From NCBI RefSeq assembly GCF_012395835.1, contig NZ_JAAZSQ010000015.1:3120-67119 (forward strand): a DNA stretch of 64,000 bases, read 5' to 3'. A model generated the notes under the pieces. That model did no database searches. It saw only the letters and a list, made by a program, of their open reading frames with translations, and was not told where the DNA came from. The position numbers and the translations under genes were made by a program. The DNA comes from Arthrobacter mobilis. GTDB lineage: Bacteria; Actinomycetota; Actinomycetes; Actinomycetales; Micrococcaceae. Below are positions 42,301 to 50,745 of the stretch, piece by piece; positions within the stretch are counted from its first letter, which is position 1, and the number at the start of each line of letters is the position of its first letter.

Positions 42301-42333
42301 CGCTGCCCCGGGTTTCCCCCGCCCGGGGCAGCG
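42301..42333 (+). terminator. Terminator-like hairpin in the 42156-42645 gap
   Basis: Perfect 12-base arms at 42301-42312 and 42322-42333 with a 9-base C-rich loop, 145 bases after the FMN reductase stop. The remaining gap holds no gene that I can support. Confidence 0.55.
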
Positions 42334-42645
42334 TCGGCCGCGGCCGCGAGAACGGCCTGCTGATCTACCGGAACGGCAGCTTCACCAAGGTCCCCAGCCC
42401 CGACGGCTACGGCCGGATCGGCAACCAGGCCGGATCGGAGCACTCCACCGTGGTCCTGGGTGATGACAAAACCGGAGGCCGAACTCGAACGCCCCCCCGG
42501 CGCGTCGCGCTGGTCGTCACCGCCAGCGCCGGACTGCCGCACGTGCCCAACGAACTCACCGGCGTCGAAGGCTAAGGCCCGGTTTCCGGCGGACGGGGTA
42601 AGCTGCCCGCCATCGGCTGCGGCACCTGCGAGGAAGGACCTGCCC

Positions 42646-43326
42646 ATGGACAGCACACCGTCGGTCATCGTTTTCGACGTCAACGAAACCCTCTCTGACA
42701 TGTCCGCGCTGGCCCGCTACTTCACCGAAACCGGAGCGCCGGCTTATCTCGCGCAGCTGTGGTTCGCCGGCCTGCTCCGGGACGGCTTCGCCCTGGCGGC
42801 CAGCGGAGACAACGCAGGCTTCGCCGACATCGGCGCAGAGTCCCTCCGCGGACTGCTCCGGCCGCTGCCGCTGAACCGGGAGCTTGACCAGGCGGTCGGA
42901 CACATTATGGGAGCGTTCTCCGCCCTGACGGTCCATCCGGATGTCGCCGGCGGGGTCCGGCAGCTGAAGGCGGCCGGCTTCCGCCTGGTCACGCTCAGCA
43001 ACGGATCGCCGGAAGTGGCCGACAAGCTCTTCCGCGCCGCCGGGATCCGCGAGGACTTCGAGGCCCTGCTCTCCGTCCAGGACGCCCCCGCGTGGAAGCC
43101 GGCCAAGGCGGCGTACGAGCACGCCGTGCACACCTGCGGCACGGAAACGGCCGGAATGCTGCTGGTCGCCGTCCACCCGTGGGACATCCACGGCGCCTCC
43201 CGGGCCGGACTGCGGACAGCCTGGCTGAACCGGGCGCAGGCGCAGTACCCCGGCTACTTCCAGGCACCCGACTACATCGTGGACAGCCTGGAGGACCTGG
43301 CCGCCGTCCTCGCCGGCGGAGCCTGA
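42646..43326 (+). CDS. HAD-family (S)-2-haloacid dehalogenase-like hydrolase
   Basis: A 226-residue haloacid-dehalogenase-like protein. The nucleophilic Asp is D11 in VFDVNETL; the T/S motif is TLSNGS and the Lys is in WKPAKAAYEHA. VNETL rather than DGTL fits the type II haloacid dehalogenase group, which hydrolyse 2-haloacids, though many members act on other substrates. Start ATG 42646 with GAGGAAGGA. Single gene ending before a long hairpin. Confidence 0.82.
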   Translation: MDSTPSVIVFDVNETLSDMSALARYFTETGAPAYLAQLWFAGLLRDGFALAASGDNAGFADIGAESLRGLLRPLPLNRELDQAVGHIMGAFSALTVHPDVAGGVRQLKAAGFRLVTLSNGSPEVADKLFRAAGIREDFEALLSVQDAPAWKPAKAAYEHAVHTCGTETAGMLLVAVHPWDIHGASRAGLRTAWLNRAQAQYPGYFQAPDYIVDSLEDLAAVLAGGA

Positions 43327-43368
43327 ACGGCAGGACCCTGACGGGCAGTCCGGGTAGAACGTCTGTTC

Positions 43369-43419
43369 CGCCTAAAAAGTTACGCGCGAAACCAGGTTTC
43401 GTGCGTAACTTTTTAGGCG
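43369..43419. terminator. Long AT-rich terminator hairpin
   Basis: Twenty-five-base arms at 43369-43393 and 43395-43419 with one G-T mismatch and a one-base centre. Runs of A5 and T5 inside the arms give a T-tract in both directions. It lies between convergent stops at 43326 and 43470. It is much less GC-rich than its surroundings. Confidence 0.8.
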
Positions 43420-43469
43420 CCCGAGACCTCCGGCCGGCAGCCGGGCCCGGGCGCTTTATCCTGCGCGGC

Positions 43470-45119
43470 TCAAGCGTGCGCCGGGACAGCGGCGGTTCGG
43501 GAATTGTCGACGACGACCTCGCCGTCGACGACGGTGAGGACGACCCCGGCCTCCGCGAAGTCATCCGGTGCGGCGGTGAGGGGATTGCGTGCGAACACCG
43601 TGAGGTCGGCCCGGGCTCCGGGTTCGATCACGCCGCCGGTTTCGCCGACGGAGCGCCAGTACTGGCTGGTGTAGCCTTCGAGCGCGGCCCGGGCCGTGAG
43701 GGCCTGCCGCGGCTGCACCGGCGCAATGTCGGGCCTGCCGGCAGGCCGGCGGGTCTGCGCGGAGGCGATGATCGCGCGGGGATCGAACGGGGCAATCGGC
43801 CAGTCCGAACCGAGGGCGACGACGGCGCCGGCCTCCCGGAGGTCGCGGGTGCGCCAGGCATGGTTGGCCCGCTCGGCGCCGAGCCTGCGGGACCAGTTGT
43901 CGCTGTGGTCGGCCTTGCTGTAGAGCGAGCAGTGCGTGGGCTGCAGGCTCGTCGACGCGCCGGCATCGATGATCTGGCGCAGGACGGCGTCGGGGATGGA
44001 TTCGATGTGCTCGATCCGGTGCACGGTCCCGTTCGGCGGCAGGTCCCCGATGGTCTTCGCGACGAAGGAAACAGCCTGGTCGCCGATGGCGTGGGTCGCG
44101 GTCGGGATGCCGCGGTCGTGGAAGAACCTCATCGCCGCGGCGAGCTCCTCCGGCTCGTTCCACAGCGGGTGCAGGGATTCGCCGTGGGTGTCCGGCTCGA
44201 ACAGCCACGCAGTGCCGTTGTCGATGGTGCCGTCCATCATGAGCTTGATGCCGCGCACGTGCCACCGCCGGCCGTGCCTGCCCTGCATGGCCACCATCGC
44301 CTTCAGGTCCTCCTCGGTGGCCCCGGGCATCACCCACGGCGAGATCCGCAGGCGGATGGCGAGGTCGCCGCGGCGTTCGAGCGCTTCGAGCACCTCGAGC
44401 ATGTCGGGCGCGCCGAAGTCCAGGACCTGTCCGGCGACCAGACCGGATGCGGCCATCGCCTTCAGCAGGCGGTCAACGTCGTCGACCCGCTGCTCGAACG
44501 ACAGCTCGGGCAGAACCGGGCGGACCAGGTCCAGGGCGGCCACCTCGTAGAGCATTCCGGTCGGGTGCCCGGCAGGGTCGACGCCGACATACGCGGAGCC
44601 GGGCAGGTCCCGGGCACCGCTGACGCCGGCGAGGGCCAGCCCCGCTTCGGAAACCAGCGCCGCGTGCCCGTCGAAGAGGGTGATGTAGACCAGTTCTTCG
44701 TCCAGGACGCCGTCGAAGAGGGTGTTGTCCCACGGGCCGTCGCCGAACACCGCCGGGTCGAGCCCCCAGGCGAAGATCCAGTCGGTTCCCGGAGTGTGCG
44801 GGGTCGCGGCCGCATAGCCGGCGAGGGCGTCGCGGACCGCGCCGCGGCCGGTCATGCCGGACAGGTCCAGTCCGCGGGCAATGGCCGCTCCGAGGACCGG
44901 ATGGATGTGGGCATCGGTCAGTCCCGGGCAGACGGTCGCCTCGGCGACGTCGATGACCCGGGCCGCGCGGGCCGTCCATTCGCCGGCAGCGTCCGCCGGC
45001 CCGACGGCGGCGATGCGTCCGCCGTCGACGGCGACGAAGCCCGGTGCAGCGGTGAGGTCTTCACCGCGGAGGATGCTGGACGAGAGGATGACAAGGTCGA
45101 GGGGGCCGGTGGGGGTCAA
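43470..45119 (-). CDS. Amidohydrolase family protein (YtcJ-like, copy 2)
   Basis: A 549-residue amidohydrolase with HIHP as first metal motif (TDAHIHPVLG), LFDGHAALVS, THAIGDQAV, RIEHIES and the terminal Asp in ALGSDWPIAP. The order matches the YtcJ-type amidohydrolase at 15585-17285, but identity is low. Start is a TTG at 45119, supported by AGGAG 9 bases upstream; no ATG fits. It is the last gene of an APC permease-TetR-amidohydrolase unit (gap 51 bases). It would hydrolyse the amide or formamide brought in by that permease. Confidence 0.83.
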   Translation of the reverse strand: MTPTGPLDLVILSSSILRGEDLTAAPGFVAVDGGRIAAVGPADAAGEWTARAARVIDVAEATVCPGLTDAHIHPVLGAAIARGLDLSGMTGRGAVRDALAGYAAATPHTPGTDWIFAWGLDPAVFGDGPWDNTLFDGVLDEELVYITLFDGHAALVSEAGLALAGVSGARDLPGSAYVGVDPAGHPTGMLYEVAALDLVRPVLPELSFEQRVDDVDRLLKAMAASGLVAGQVLDFGAPDMLEVLEALERRGDLAIRLRISPWVMPGATEEDLKAMVAMQGRHGRRWHVRGIKLMMDGTIDNGTAWLFEPDTHGESLHPLWNEPEELAAAMRFFHDRGIPTATHAIGDQAVSFVAKTIGDLPPNGTVHRIEHIESIPDAVLRQIIDAGASTSLQPTHCSLYSKADHSDNWSRRLGAERANHAWRTRDLREAGAVVALGSDWPIAPFDPRAIIASAQTRRPAGRPDIAPVQPRQALTARAALEGYTSQYWRSVGETGGVIEPGARADLTVFARNPLTAAPDDFAEAGVVLTVVDGEVVVDNSRTAAVPAHA

Positions 45120-45170
45120 GGTTGAACTCCTGGGTCGTTGGTCGAAAATCCGGCGACGACCCCCGGAAGC

Positions 45171-45809
45171 TCAGGCGTCGTCGATGGTTGCGCGCAGGCC
45201 CGCCGAGAGGACGTCGGCGAGGAAGGCGAAGCGGTCCACGTGTTTGGCCGCCACCGCCTCCTGCGCTGCGGAGAGATGGGGATAGCGGGACTGGTCCTCG
45301 TCACCGATATTCCAGGCGGCCTCCATGGTGTACGCGTCGAGGGTGGCTCCGATCGCGGCGCTGTCCAGCGCCTCCAGCGCCGGGATGATGAGGTGCGCCG
45401 GAGTGCCTGCCTGCTCGAAAGCTGCGGCGAAGCGGTCATAGAGCGCCAGGGCCGCCGGGTGCGACACCGGCTGCGCGAGCATGAGCGGAAGCAGTGCCGG
45501 CACCTCGCGGTAGGCACTGCGGAGCGCATCGAAGGTCTGGCGGATGACATCGTCAAGGCTGCCGGTGCGTTGTTCGGGCGCCGGCACGCGCTCCACGAGT
45601 GCGCCGCGGGCGAGCTCGATGATCTCCTGCCGTCCCGTGACGTGCTTGTAGAACGAGGACTGCCGCACGCCGAGGCGTTCTGCCAGCCGGGGCAGCGAGA
45701 TGCTCCCCTCCTCTTCGAGCATGGCCAGTGCGGTGCGGCCGATCGCCTGCCGCGACAGGCGCGGGGACAACGGCCGGCCGAGCCGGCTTGGCTTGCTGGT
45801 TGGTTCCAT
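45171..45809 (-). CDS. TetR family regulator
   Basis: A 212-residue TetR-type repressor. The N-terminal HTH is SLPRLAERLGVRQSSFYKHV, and the all-helical C-terminal domain has the TetR_C type AAIGATLDAYTME. It sits inside an operon, 22 bases after the APC permease and 51 before the amidohydrolase, so it very likely controls its own operon. Effector unknown. Confidence 0.85.
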   Translation of the reverse strand: MEPTSKPSRLGRPLSPRLSRQAIGRTALAMLEEEGSISLPRLAERLGVRQSSFYKHVTGRQEIIELARGALVERVPAPEQRTGSLDDVIRQTFDALRSAYREVPALLPLMLAQPVSHPAALALYDRFAAAFEQAGTPAHLIIPALEALDSAAIGATLDAYTMEAAWNIGDEDQSRYPHLSAAQEAVAAKHVDRFAFLADVLSAGLRATIDDA

Positions 45810-45831
45810 CCCTCCAGCCTAGGCGTTGGGA

Positions 45832-47310
45832 TCATTCGCCTCGTCCCTGGCCGATCCGCCGGTAGAGTTCCGGGCGGGTGCGGCGGAGGATGAGCGCCGC
45901 GGCAACGCCGGCGGCGAAGACCGCCGGGGCGACGGCGATCAGCACGGTGTTCAGCAGGGCCCCGGCAGGCGCCCCCGTGATCAGCTCGGCGTTGGCCACC
46001 ATCAGGTAGACGACGGCGCACATGACCGCGGCGGCGGTGATGGCCGAGGGGACCACGTACCAGCGCAGCGCCCTGTCCTTCCGGTGGGCAAAGAACACGA
46101 CGACGCCGATGCTGGTCAATGCCTGCAGGAAGAGGATGCCGATGACGCCGGGGGTGTTCATCCAGATCAGGAACTGCGTGAACGGGTCGAGCCCGAACGC
46201 GGCGAACACGGCCACGCACGCGAAGGCGAGCATGGTCTGGCCGGCGCCGGCCGCCGACGGCGTGCGGTAGCGGGGGCTGATCCGGCCGGACCACTGCGGG
46301 AAGATGCCTTCCCGGCTCAGCGACAGCGTGTAGCGGTTGATCGTGTTGTGGAAGGCCAGCTGGGAGGCGAAGATGCTGGTTACGATCAGCACGCTCATTA
46401 CGTTCACGCACAATTCCCCGGCGAACTGCCCGGCCATGATGTACGCAGTGTCACCCGTATCCAGGTGCCCGGCGGCGAACGCCTGCACCGCCTCCGCACC
46501 GAAGGCCTGCACGATGACCCAGACCGAGAAGGCATAGAACACGCCAATGAAGGCAATGGAAATGTAGGTGGCCCGCGGAACCGTCCGGTCCGGATCCCGG
46601 GCCTCCTCCCGGTAGAGCGCCCCCGCCTCGAAGCCCATGAACGCGGAGAAGCCCAGACCGAGGATGGCCGCGAACCCGGGCGAAAAGACCGCCTGCGGGC
46701 TGAACGAGTCAAAACCGAGGCCCTGCGCGCCGCCCTGCGCCAGCACGAACACGGCGATGACCGCCACGATCACCGTCTCCAGAGTGAGCAGGACCGCCAG
46801 CACCCGCGCCCCGACGTCGATCCCGCGCCAGCCCAGGTACCACACCCCGGCAATCGAGACGACGGCATAGAGCCACCACGGCAGGTCCAGGCCGAAGATC
46901 GACTGCATGGAGATGTCCGCCTGGATGCCCAGGAGCCCGTAGAGCCCGATCTGGATGCCGTTGTAGCTCATCCACGCGGTCAGCCCGGACCCGAGCCCCA
47001 GCACGCGGCCGAGGGTTTTCGAGATGTACCCGTAGAAGCCGCTGTACGAGACCACGTAGCGGGTCAGTGCCATGAACCCGACCGCGAACAGCCCCAGGCC
47101 CAGCGCGGCAACGACGTAGATCACCGGCGCGCCGGCGCCGCCGACGGCCAACGCCAGCGGAGCGATGCCCACCACGATGGTCAGCGGAGCCGCCGCCGAG
47201 ACCAGCATGAACACGATGTCCCGGGCACCGAGCGCATTCTTCTTCAGACCGTCGCCGGCACCGGCGGGAGCGGGCAGCGTCGGCGCCGCCCCTTTATTAG
47301 TGAAAGCCAT
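45832..47310 (-). CDS. APC family permease (amine/amino acid importer)
   Basis: A 492-residue APC carrier with about 12 hydrophobic segments; SAAAPLTIVVGIAPLALAVG is TM1, and GFMGFEAGALYREEARDP with TVPRAT is the family's TM6 and following loop. The ATG at 47310 has no ribosome site, and TTGACG-N17-CACAAT ends 6 bases before it, so the operon probably has leaderless mRNA. It leads the permease-TetR-amidohydrolase unit. The substrate is probably a small amide or amine. Confidence 0.85.
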   Translation of the reverse strand: MAFTNKGAAPTLPAPAGAGDGLKKNALGARDIVFMLVSAAAPLTIVVGIAPLALAVGGAGAPVIYVVAALGLGLFAVGFMALTRYVVSYSGFYGYISKTLGRVLGLGSGLTAWMSYNGIQIGLYGLLGIQADISMQSIFGLDLPWWLYAVVSIAGVWYLGWRGIDVGARVLAVLLTLETVIVAVIAVFVLAQGGAQGLGFDSFSPQAVFSPGFAAILGLGFSAFMGFEAGALYREEARDPDRTVPRATYISIAFIGVFYAFSVWVIVQAFGAEAVQAFAAGHLDTGDTAYIMAGQFAGELCVNVMSVLIVTSIFASQLAFHNTINRYTLSLSREGIFPQWSGRISPRYRTPSAAGAGQTMLAFACVAVFAAFGLDPFTQFLIWMNTPGVIGILFLQALTSIGVVVFFAHRKDRALRWYVVPSAITAAAVMCAVVYLMVANAELITGAPAGALLNTVLIAVAPAVFAAGVAAALILRRTRPELYRRIGQGRGE

Positions 47311-47316
47311 TCGCTT

Positions 47317-47345
47317 ATTGTGGGGTGACAGAGAGCACACGTCAA
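47317..47345 (-). promoter_or_regulatory. Promoter of the APC permease operon (probably leaderless)
   Basis: On the minus strand TTGACG (47345-47340) and CACAAT (47322-47317) are 17 bases apart; transcription is predicted to start at the ATG at 47310. No Shine-Dalgarno is present. Confidence 0.55.
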
Positions 47346-47374
47346 GCCGCAGTGCTATTGCAGGAGGACGGATC

Positions 47375-47700
47375 ATGGACAAGAACAGCCACGCCAAGGG
47401 GGCCATCACCCCCGGGAACCGGCAGGCCCCGGTCCGCCTCCGGCGGGCGTTCCAGCACATGGACGAACCGTTTCCGAACATCCGGATCGGCGCGGACCCG
47501 GCCAGGACCGCGGTTCTGGCCGGGGCGTCCGAAGACCTCGGCAGCCTTTCCGTGCCGCTGCCCGCCATGACGCGTTCATCGTCGTGGATCCGGAAGGGAC
47601 CGGCATGGCCTGGCCGCTGCCGGTCGACCAAGCCAAGGGACTCGCGGCGGTCGCGTTGCTCGATACGGCCAGCCCGCATCTGAGCCTGATGCCGCGAATG
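47375..47700 (+). pseudogene. Frameshifted gene remnant
   Basis: An ATG at 47375 with a good GGAGGACG site starts MDKNSHAKGAI..., continuing to about 47565 in one frame. The sequence then makes protein-like sense only in another frame: HDAFIVVDPEGTGMAW, then LPVDQAKGLAAVALLDTASP, to about 47700. A one-base change near 47561-47570 explains the break. After 47700 neither frame reads as protein and the next promoter region begins. I do not recognise the product. It might be a sequencing error rather than a real frameshift. Confidence 0.55.
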
Positions 47701-47731
47701 CGACGCGGGACCGGACGGCCTTCCCCTCTGC

Positions 47732-47759
47732 GTAGACAAGTTGTATACAGATGGTCTAC
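47732..47759 (+). promoter_or_regulatory. Inverted repeat/operator before the MHS permease operon
   Basis: GTAGAC (47732-47737) and GTCTAC (47754-47759) flank TTGTATACAG (47741-47750), a GntR/FCD-like half site. It lies about 110 bases before the permease ATG. Regulator not in view. Confidence 0.45.
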
Positions 47760-47867
47760 AGTCTTTGCCGTGACCCAAGTCACCGCAGAGCTTCCCCGGC
47801 CATTCCGGGCGGCAACCGCCGTTTCTCCCGCGGCGGGCCAAGGCTCCTACCTGCAAAGGACGCTTCA

Positions 47868-49214
47868 ATGACAGAACTGACGAAAGCCGAGCTGCGGCAG
47901 CAAAAGCATTCGAGCCTGCCAACGGTGGCAGCCTCGAGCCTGGCCGGCACCGCCGTCGAGTGGTACGACTTCTTCCTGTACGGCACTGCCGCGGCCCTGG
48001 TCTTCAACAAGCTGTATTTCCCCTCGGAAGATCCCCTGGTGGGCACGATGCTGGCCCTGGGCACCTTCGCGGCAGGCTTCGTGGCCAGGCCGCTGGGCGC
48101 GATCGTGCTGGGCCATTACGGGGACAAGCACGGACGCCGGGCCACCCTGGTGGCCAGCCTGCTGCTGATGGGCATCGCGACCGCCCTCATTGCGTTCATC
48201 CCGCCGTATGCAGCCATCGGCGTCGCGGCGCCGCTGATCCTGCTGTTCCTGCGCCTGGTCCAGGGCTTTGCGCTCGGCGGCGAATGGGGCGGGGCGGTCC
48301 TGCTGGTCTCCGAGCACAGCAATGACAGTTCGCGGCGGGCCTTCTGGGCCTCGTGGCCGAATGTCGGCCCGCCCCTGGGCAACCTGATGGCAGCCGGGGT
48401 CCTGGCCCTGCTGGCCTGGCTGCTGCCCGAGGAAGCCTTCCTGGGCTGGGGCTGGCGGATCGCCTTCGGCCTCTCCGCCCTACTGGTGATCATCGGCCTG
48501 GTGCTGCGGCTGTACGTGCAGGAAACCCCGCTGTTCAAGGAGGCCCAGCTCAAGCGCGATGCGCAGGCTTCGGCACAGTCCAACCTGCCGATCGGCACGC
48601 TGTTCCGCCGCAACTGGCGGGAAATCCTGATCGCCACCGGAAGCCGCATGGGCGAGAACGCGGGCTTCTACATCTACTCGCTGTTCATCATCACCTACGT
48701 CACCGAGATCCTGGGCCAGGAGCGTCAGAACGGCCTGACCGCCGTCATGCTCGGCCAGGGCGCTGCCATCGTGGCGATTCCGCTGCTGGCCATCTACGCC
48801 GACCGGATCGGGCGCAAGCCGATGCTGGTCGGGGCGTCGCTGGCGACAGTGGTCTGGGCCTTCGCGTTCTTCTACTTCCTGAACACCGGCCAGATGTGGG
48901 GCACGATCGTCGCCGCCGTGGGCGGGCTGCTGATCTTTGCCGCCTACAGCTCGGTGATCGGGGCGTTCTTCTCGGAACTCTTCCCCACCGACGTGCGGTA
49001 CAGCGGGACCTCGGTGGCCTACAACCTCGCGTCGCTGGTCGCCGGCTCCCTCTCCCCGATCATCGCACTGGCCCTGTACCGGCAGTTCGGCACCGGCTAT
49101 GCCATCGGCATCTACCTGGCGGGCATGGGCCTGGTGTCCCTGGTCTCGGTGCTCTTTGCCAAGGAAACCAAGAGCATCAGGCTCAGCGACCTGGACGTGC
49201 CGGCAGCCCGGTAG
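47868..49214 (+). CDS. MHS-family metabolite:H+ symporter (copy 2)
   Basis: A 448-residue MHS carrier. TAVEWYDFFLYG is the TM1 signature, YGDKHGRRATL the following loop and GGEWGGAVLLV TM4. The start at 47868 uses AAAGGA 8 bases upstream. It heads an operon of six genes ending at 53093; the next gene, a nitrilase-family enzyme, is 45 bases away. It would import the monooxygenase substrate, probably a carboxylic acid. Confidence 0.87.
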   Translation: MTELTKAELRQQKHSSLPTVAASSLAGTAVEWYDFFLYGTAAALVFNKLYFPSEDPLVGTMLALGTFAAGFVARPLGAIVLGHYGDKHGRRATLVASLLLMGIATALIAFIPPYAAIGVAAPLILLFLRLVQGFALGGEWGGAVLLVSEHSNDSSRRAFWASWPNVGPPLGNLMAAGVLALLAWLLPEEAFLGWGWRIAFGLSALLVIIGLVLRLYVQETPLFKEAQLKRDAQASAQSNLPIGTLFRRNWREILIATGSRMGENAGFYIYSLFIITYVTEILGQERQNGLTAVMLGQGAAIVAIPLLAIYADRIGRKPMLVGASLATVVWAFAFFYFLNTGQMWGTIVAAVGGLLIFAAYSSVIGAFFSELFPTDVRYSGTSVAYNLASLVAGSLSPIIALALYRQFGTGYAIGIYLAGMGLVSLVSVLFAKETKSIRLSDLDVPAAR

Positions 49215-49259
49215 GACCGGCTACAAACCTCCATTCACATTCACACGAAGGAACACACC

Positions 49260-50054
49260 ATGAAAGTCGCACTTGTCCAGGTCGCCAGCCCTGACGGCGA
49301 GGACCGCCAGGGGCGGATCGAACGGGTCGAACGGACGCTGCGGGGCATTCAGGGGGCTGACCTGATCGTCCTGCCCGAGCTCTGGAGCGCCGGATACTTT
49401 CACTTCGACCAGTACGAGGCCCTGGCCGAGACCCTGGACGGCCCGACTGTATCGATGTGTTCCCGCGTCGCTGCGGAGCTGGGCGTCCACCTGCACCTGG
49501 GCAGCATTGTCGAACGTGCGGCGAACGGCCAGCTGAAGAACACCTCCATCCTGCTCGACCCGCAGGGCCGGATCGCCCACCAGTACAGCAAGATCCACGT
49601 CTTCGGCTACCAGTCCCTCGAAGCCAGCCTGCTGACGGCGGGCAGCTCGCTGCTCGTGGCCGAGACGCCGTTCGGCCGGGTCACGGGGACCACCTGCTAC
49701 GACCTGCGGTTCCCGGGGCTGTGGCTGGAGCTGAGCAACCGGGGCGTCGAAATCGTCATCGTGCCGGCGGCCTGGCCCGCTGCCCGCCGGGAGCACTGGC
49801 GGCTGCTGACCTCGGCACGGGCCGTTGAGCACCAGATCTTCGTGATCGCCTGCAACGCCGTCGGCGAGCAGGAAGGCGTCGAACTGGGCGGACACAGCCG
49901 CGTAGTCGACCCCTCCGGTGCCGTGCTGGCCGAGTGCGGTGCGGACGAACAGGTGCTGATGGTCGAGATCGACCCGGAACAGGTGGCACGCGTCCGGAAG
50001 GAATTCCCGGTCATCGCGGACCGGCTGCCCGCCTACGACAACCTCACCAACTAG
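49260..50054 (+). CDS. Carbon-nitrogen hydrolase (nitrilase superfamily)
   Basis: A 264-residue nitrilase-superfamily amidase. The catalytic triad is complete: E40 in LPELW, K111 in YSKIHVFG and C146 in TTCYDLRFP. The CYDLRFP signature suits aliphatic amidase/omega-amidase members rather than nitrilases. It hydrolyses a C-N bond of an amide. In a pyrrole-type pathway it could open the lactam or remove the amide nitrogen after oxygenation. Start ATG 49260; 10 bases to the next gene. Confidence 0.88.
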   Translation: MKVALVQVASPDGEDRQGRIERVERTLRGIQGADLIVLPELWSAGYFHFDQYEALAETLDGPTVSMCSRVAAELGVHLHLGSIVERAANGQLKNTSILLDPQGRIAHQYSKIHVFGYQSLEASLLTAGSSLLVAETPFGRVTGTTCYDLRFPGLWLELSNRGVEIVIVPAAWPAARREHWRLLTSARAVEHQIFVIACNAVGEQEGVELGGHSRVVDPSGAVLAECGADEQVLMVEIDPEQVARVRKEFPVIADRLPAYDNLTN

Positions 50055-50064
50055 AAGGAATTCA

Positions 50065-50745
50065 ATGAGCACGCAGACCGTACGGACCTTTGAGGTCATA
50101 GGGACGGGAGAAACCATCACCCTGACCGGCTTCCACGGCATCGTGGCCGGCTATACCGGCCGGGACCTGGCAGCGGTCCAGCACCACATCGACGAACTGG
50201 CCGCCATCGGCGTGGCTCCCCCGCCCGAAGTCCCCATGTTCTACCCCGTGGACGCCGAACTGTTCGACTCCTCGGGCGAACACCCCGGTTCCGCGAACCT
50301 GACGTCCGGGGAAATCGAACCCCTGTACATCCGCCACCACGGCAGGTTCTACCTCGGCATCGGGTCGGACCACACGGACCGGGACCTGGAAACCGAGGAC
50401 ATCGGCGCCTCCAAACGGGCCTGCCCCAAGCCGGTCTCGGCCCAGGTCATCCCGGTCGATTCCCTGGAGTCGCTCTCCCTGGATGACTGCATCGCCCGCT
50501 CCTGGGTCGACGGCCGGCTCTACCAGGAAGGATCGCTGGCAGGGATCCGCACCCCCGCCGACGTCGTGCAGCTGCTGCTGGAGCGCACCGGCATCGGCGA
50601 CGATGACTTCCTCTGCCTCGGCGGCACCTTGCCCCTGCTGGACGGCACGTTCGCCGCAGGCACCGTCTGGCACCTCGAACTGACCTTCCCTGACGGCACA
50701 ACTCTTGAACACACCTACAAAATGACGAAAGGCACGAACCTGTGA
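50065..50745 (+). CDS. DUF2848 family protein (FAH-like)
   Basis: A 226-residue protein resembling the DUF2848 family, a relative of fumarylacetoacetate hydrolases. EVPMFYPVDAELF, EIEPLYIRHHGRFYLGIGSDHTDRDLE and KRACPKPVSAQVIP are conserved blocks with likely metal-binding Glu/Asp residues. No activity is established; C-C or C-N hydrolysis is suspected. It overlaps the next gene by four bases (GTGA). Ribosome site AAGGAA. Confidence 0.8.
   Translation: MSTQTVRTFEVIGTGETITLTGFHGIVAGYTGRDLAAVQHHIDELAAIGVAPPPEVPMFYPVDAELFDSSGEHPGSANLTSGEIEPLYIRHHGRFYLGIGSDHTDRDLETEDIGASKRACPKPVSAQVIPVDSLESLSLDDCIARSWVDGRLYQEGSLAGIRTPADVVQLLLERTGIGDDDFLCLGGTLPLLDGTFAAGTVWHLELTFPDGTTLEHTYKMTKGTNL

Noticed and set aside
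42291-42575. A 94-codon plus-strand frame (NGLLIYRNGSFTKV...) in the long gap before the haloacid dehalogenase gene.
   Set aside because: It lacks a ribosome site, overlaps a perfect terminator-like hairpin at 42301-42333 and matches no family I recognise; at most a decayed fragment.
43369-43419. Long hairpin as an insertion-element end or REP-like repeat.
   Set aside because: No second copy, transposase or target duplication is visible; its place between convergent genes and its T-tracts fit a terminator.
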